This document shows positions 5,288 to 5,360 of a DNA stretch of 5,360 nucleotides, piece after piece. The position numbers were made by a program, and so were the translations under genes. The stretch comes from Sedimenticola sp. (lineage in GTDB: Bacteria > Pseudomonadota > Gammaproteobacteria > Chromatiales > Chromatiaceae). Location: positions 1 through 5,360 of the forward strand of contig JAPHUG010000268.1 of NCBI GenBank assembly GCA_026197195.1, given 5' to 3'. How positions within the stretch are numbered: position 1 is the first letter of the stretch; every line of letters begins with the position of its first letter. The notes beneath the pieces are model-generated. The model made no database searches, was not told the origin of the DNA, and was given only the letters and a program-made list of their open reading frames with translations.

Positions 5288-5360
5288 GCCTCAAGCCTGA
5301 GCTTTTTCAAGGCCGGTGATGCGCCGATCACCACCAACACATCGCCCGCATCCAACTTGT
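5275..5360 (-). CDS. C-terminal end of a probable RCK_C/TrkA-C domain protein (partial)
   Basis: The minus strand is open from the window edge to a TGA (TCA at 5275-5277), giving the last 27 residues of a protein whose start lies beyond 5360. The segment reads KLDAGDVLVVIGASPALKKL and then ends RLEADRV. The pattern L-x-x-GD-[VL]-L-V-V-x-G followed by a Leu-rich helix is typical of the final beta strand and helix of the RCK_C (TrkA-C) domain. That domain ends Trk potassium-uptake regulators, K+ channels and monovalent cation:proton antiporters such as the KefB/CPA2 type. Which of these it is cannot be told from 27 residues. The gene converges on the small plus-strand gene, with 29 bp between the stops. 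Confidence 0.7.
   Translation of the reverse strand, partial: KLDAGDVLVVIGASPALKKLRLEADRV

Noticed and set aside
1..5360. CRISPR array, mobile element, tRNA or rRNA
   Set aside because: No spaced direct repeats, transposase or integrase motifs, terminal inverted repeats or tRNA-like TTCRANNC arms in a cloverleaf context were found by eye.

Overview
The window looks like ordinary chromosome from a Gram-negative proteobacterium, most likely a gammaproteobacterium. The reasons are Sec-type signal peptides on three consecutive exported proteins, a periplasmic c-type haem protein, a long gammaproteobacterial-style PiT phosphate transporter and roughly balanced base composition. A sulfur- or redox-active lifestyle would fit the SoxW-like thioredoxin and the DUF3365 haem protein, but that is inference. 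I see no transposase, integrase, CRISPR array, tRNA or rRNA.

Layout, left to right. (1) A plus-strand cluster of three genes: a cytoplasmic protein of unknown function, a periplasmic thioredoxin-fold protein with a CGFC active site whose ATG overlaps the previous stop (ATGA), and a small exported protein with two cysteines. The tight spacing suggests one transcript. (2) After a 119-bp gap holding an imperfect hairpin comes an exported DUF3365/Tll0287-type mono-haem protein (CLNCH), closed by a strong terminator. (3) A separate plus-strand gene encodes a two-part protein. Its N-terminal segment resembles the C-terminal domain of ribosomal protein L7/L12, and its tail consists of three acidic, proline-rich repeats. 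(4) A long perfect inverted repeat forms a terminator shared with the convergent minus-strand gene for a PiT-family inorganic phosphate transporter (526 aa). (5) The intergenic region upstream of pit holds three dyads, including an 8-bp-arm inverted repeat and a perfect 14-bp palindrome. (6) A small plus-strand gene of unknown function probably starts at a GTG. (7) The last 86 bases are the C-terminal end of a minus-strand gene, probably an RCK_C/TrkA-C regulatory domain of an ion transporter or channel.

The first four genes suggest an envelope redox theme: a thioredoxin-like reductase or isomerase, a possible two-cysteine client and a haem protein with a conserved candidate cysteine ligand. 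The second half concerns ion transport, with phosphate uptake and a probable cation/RCK protein, around a small unknown gene. No complete novel system is evident. The most interesting leads are the possible Cys-ligated haem, the thioredoxin/two-Cys pairing, the L7/L12-like repeat protein and the dyads upstream of pit and the small gene.
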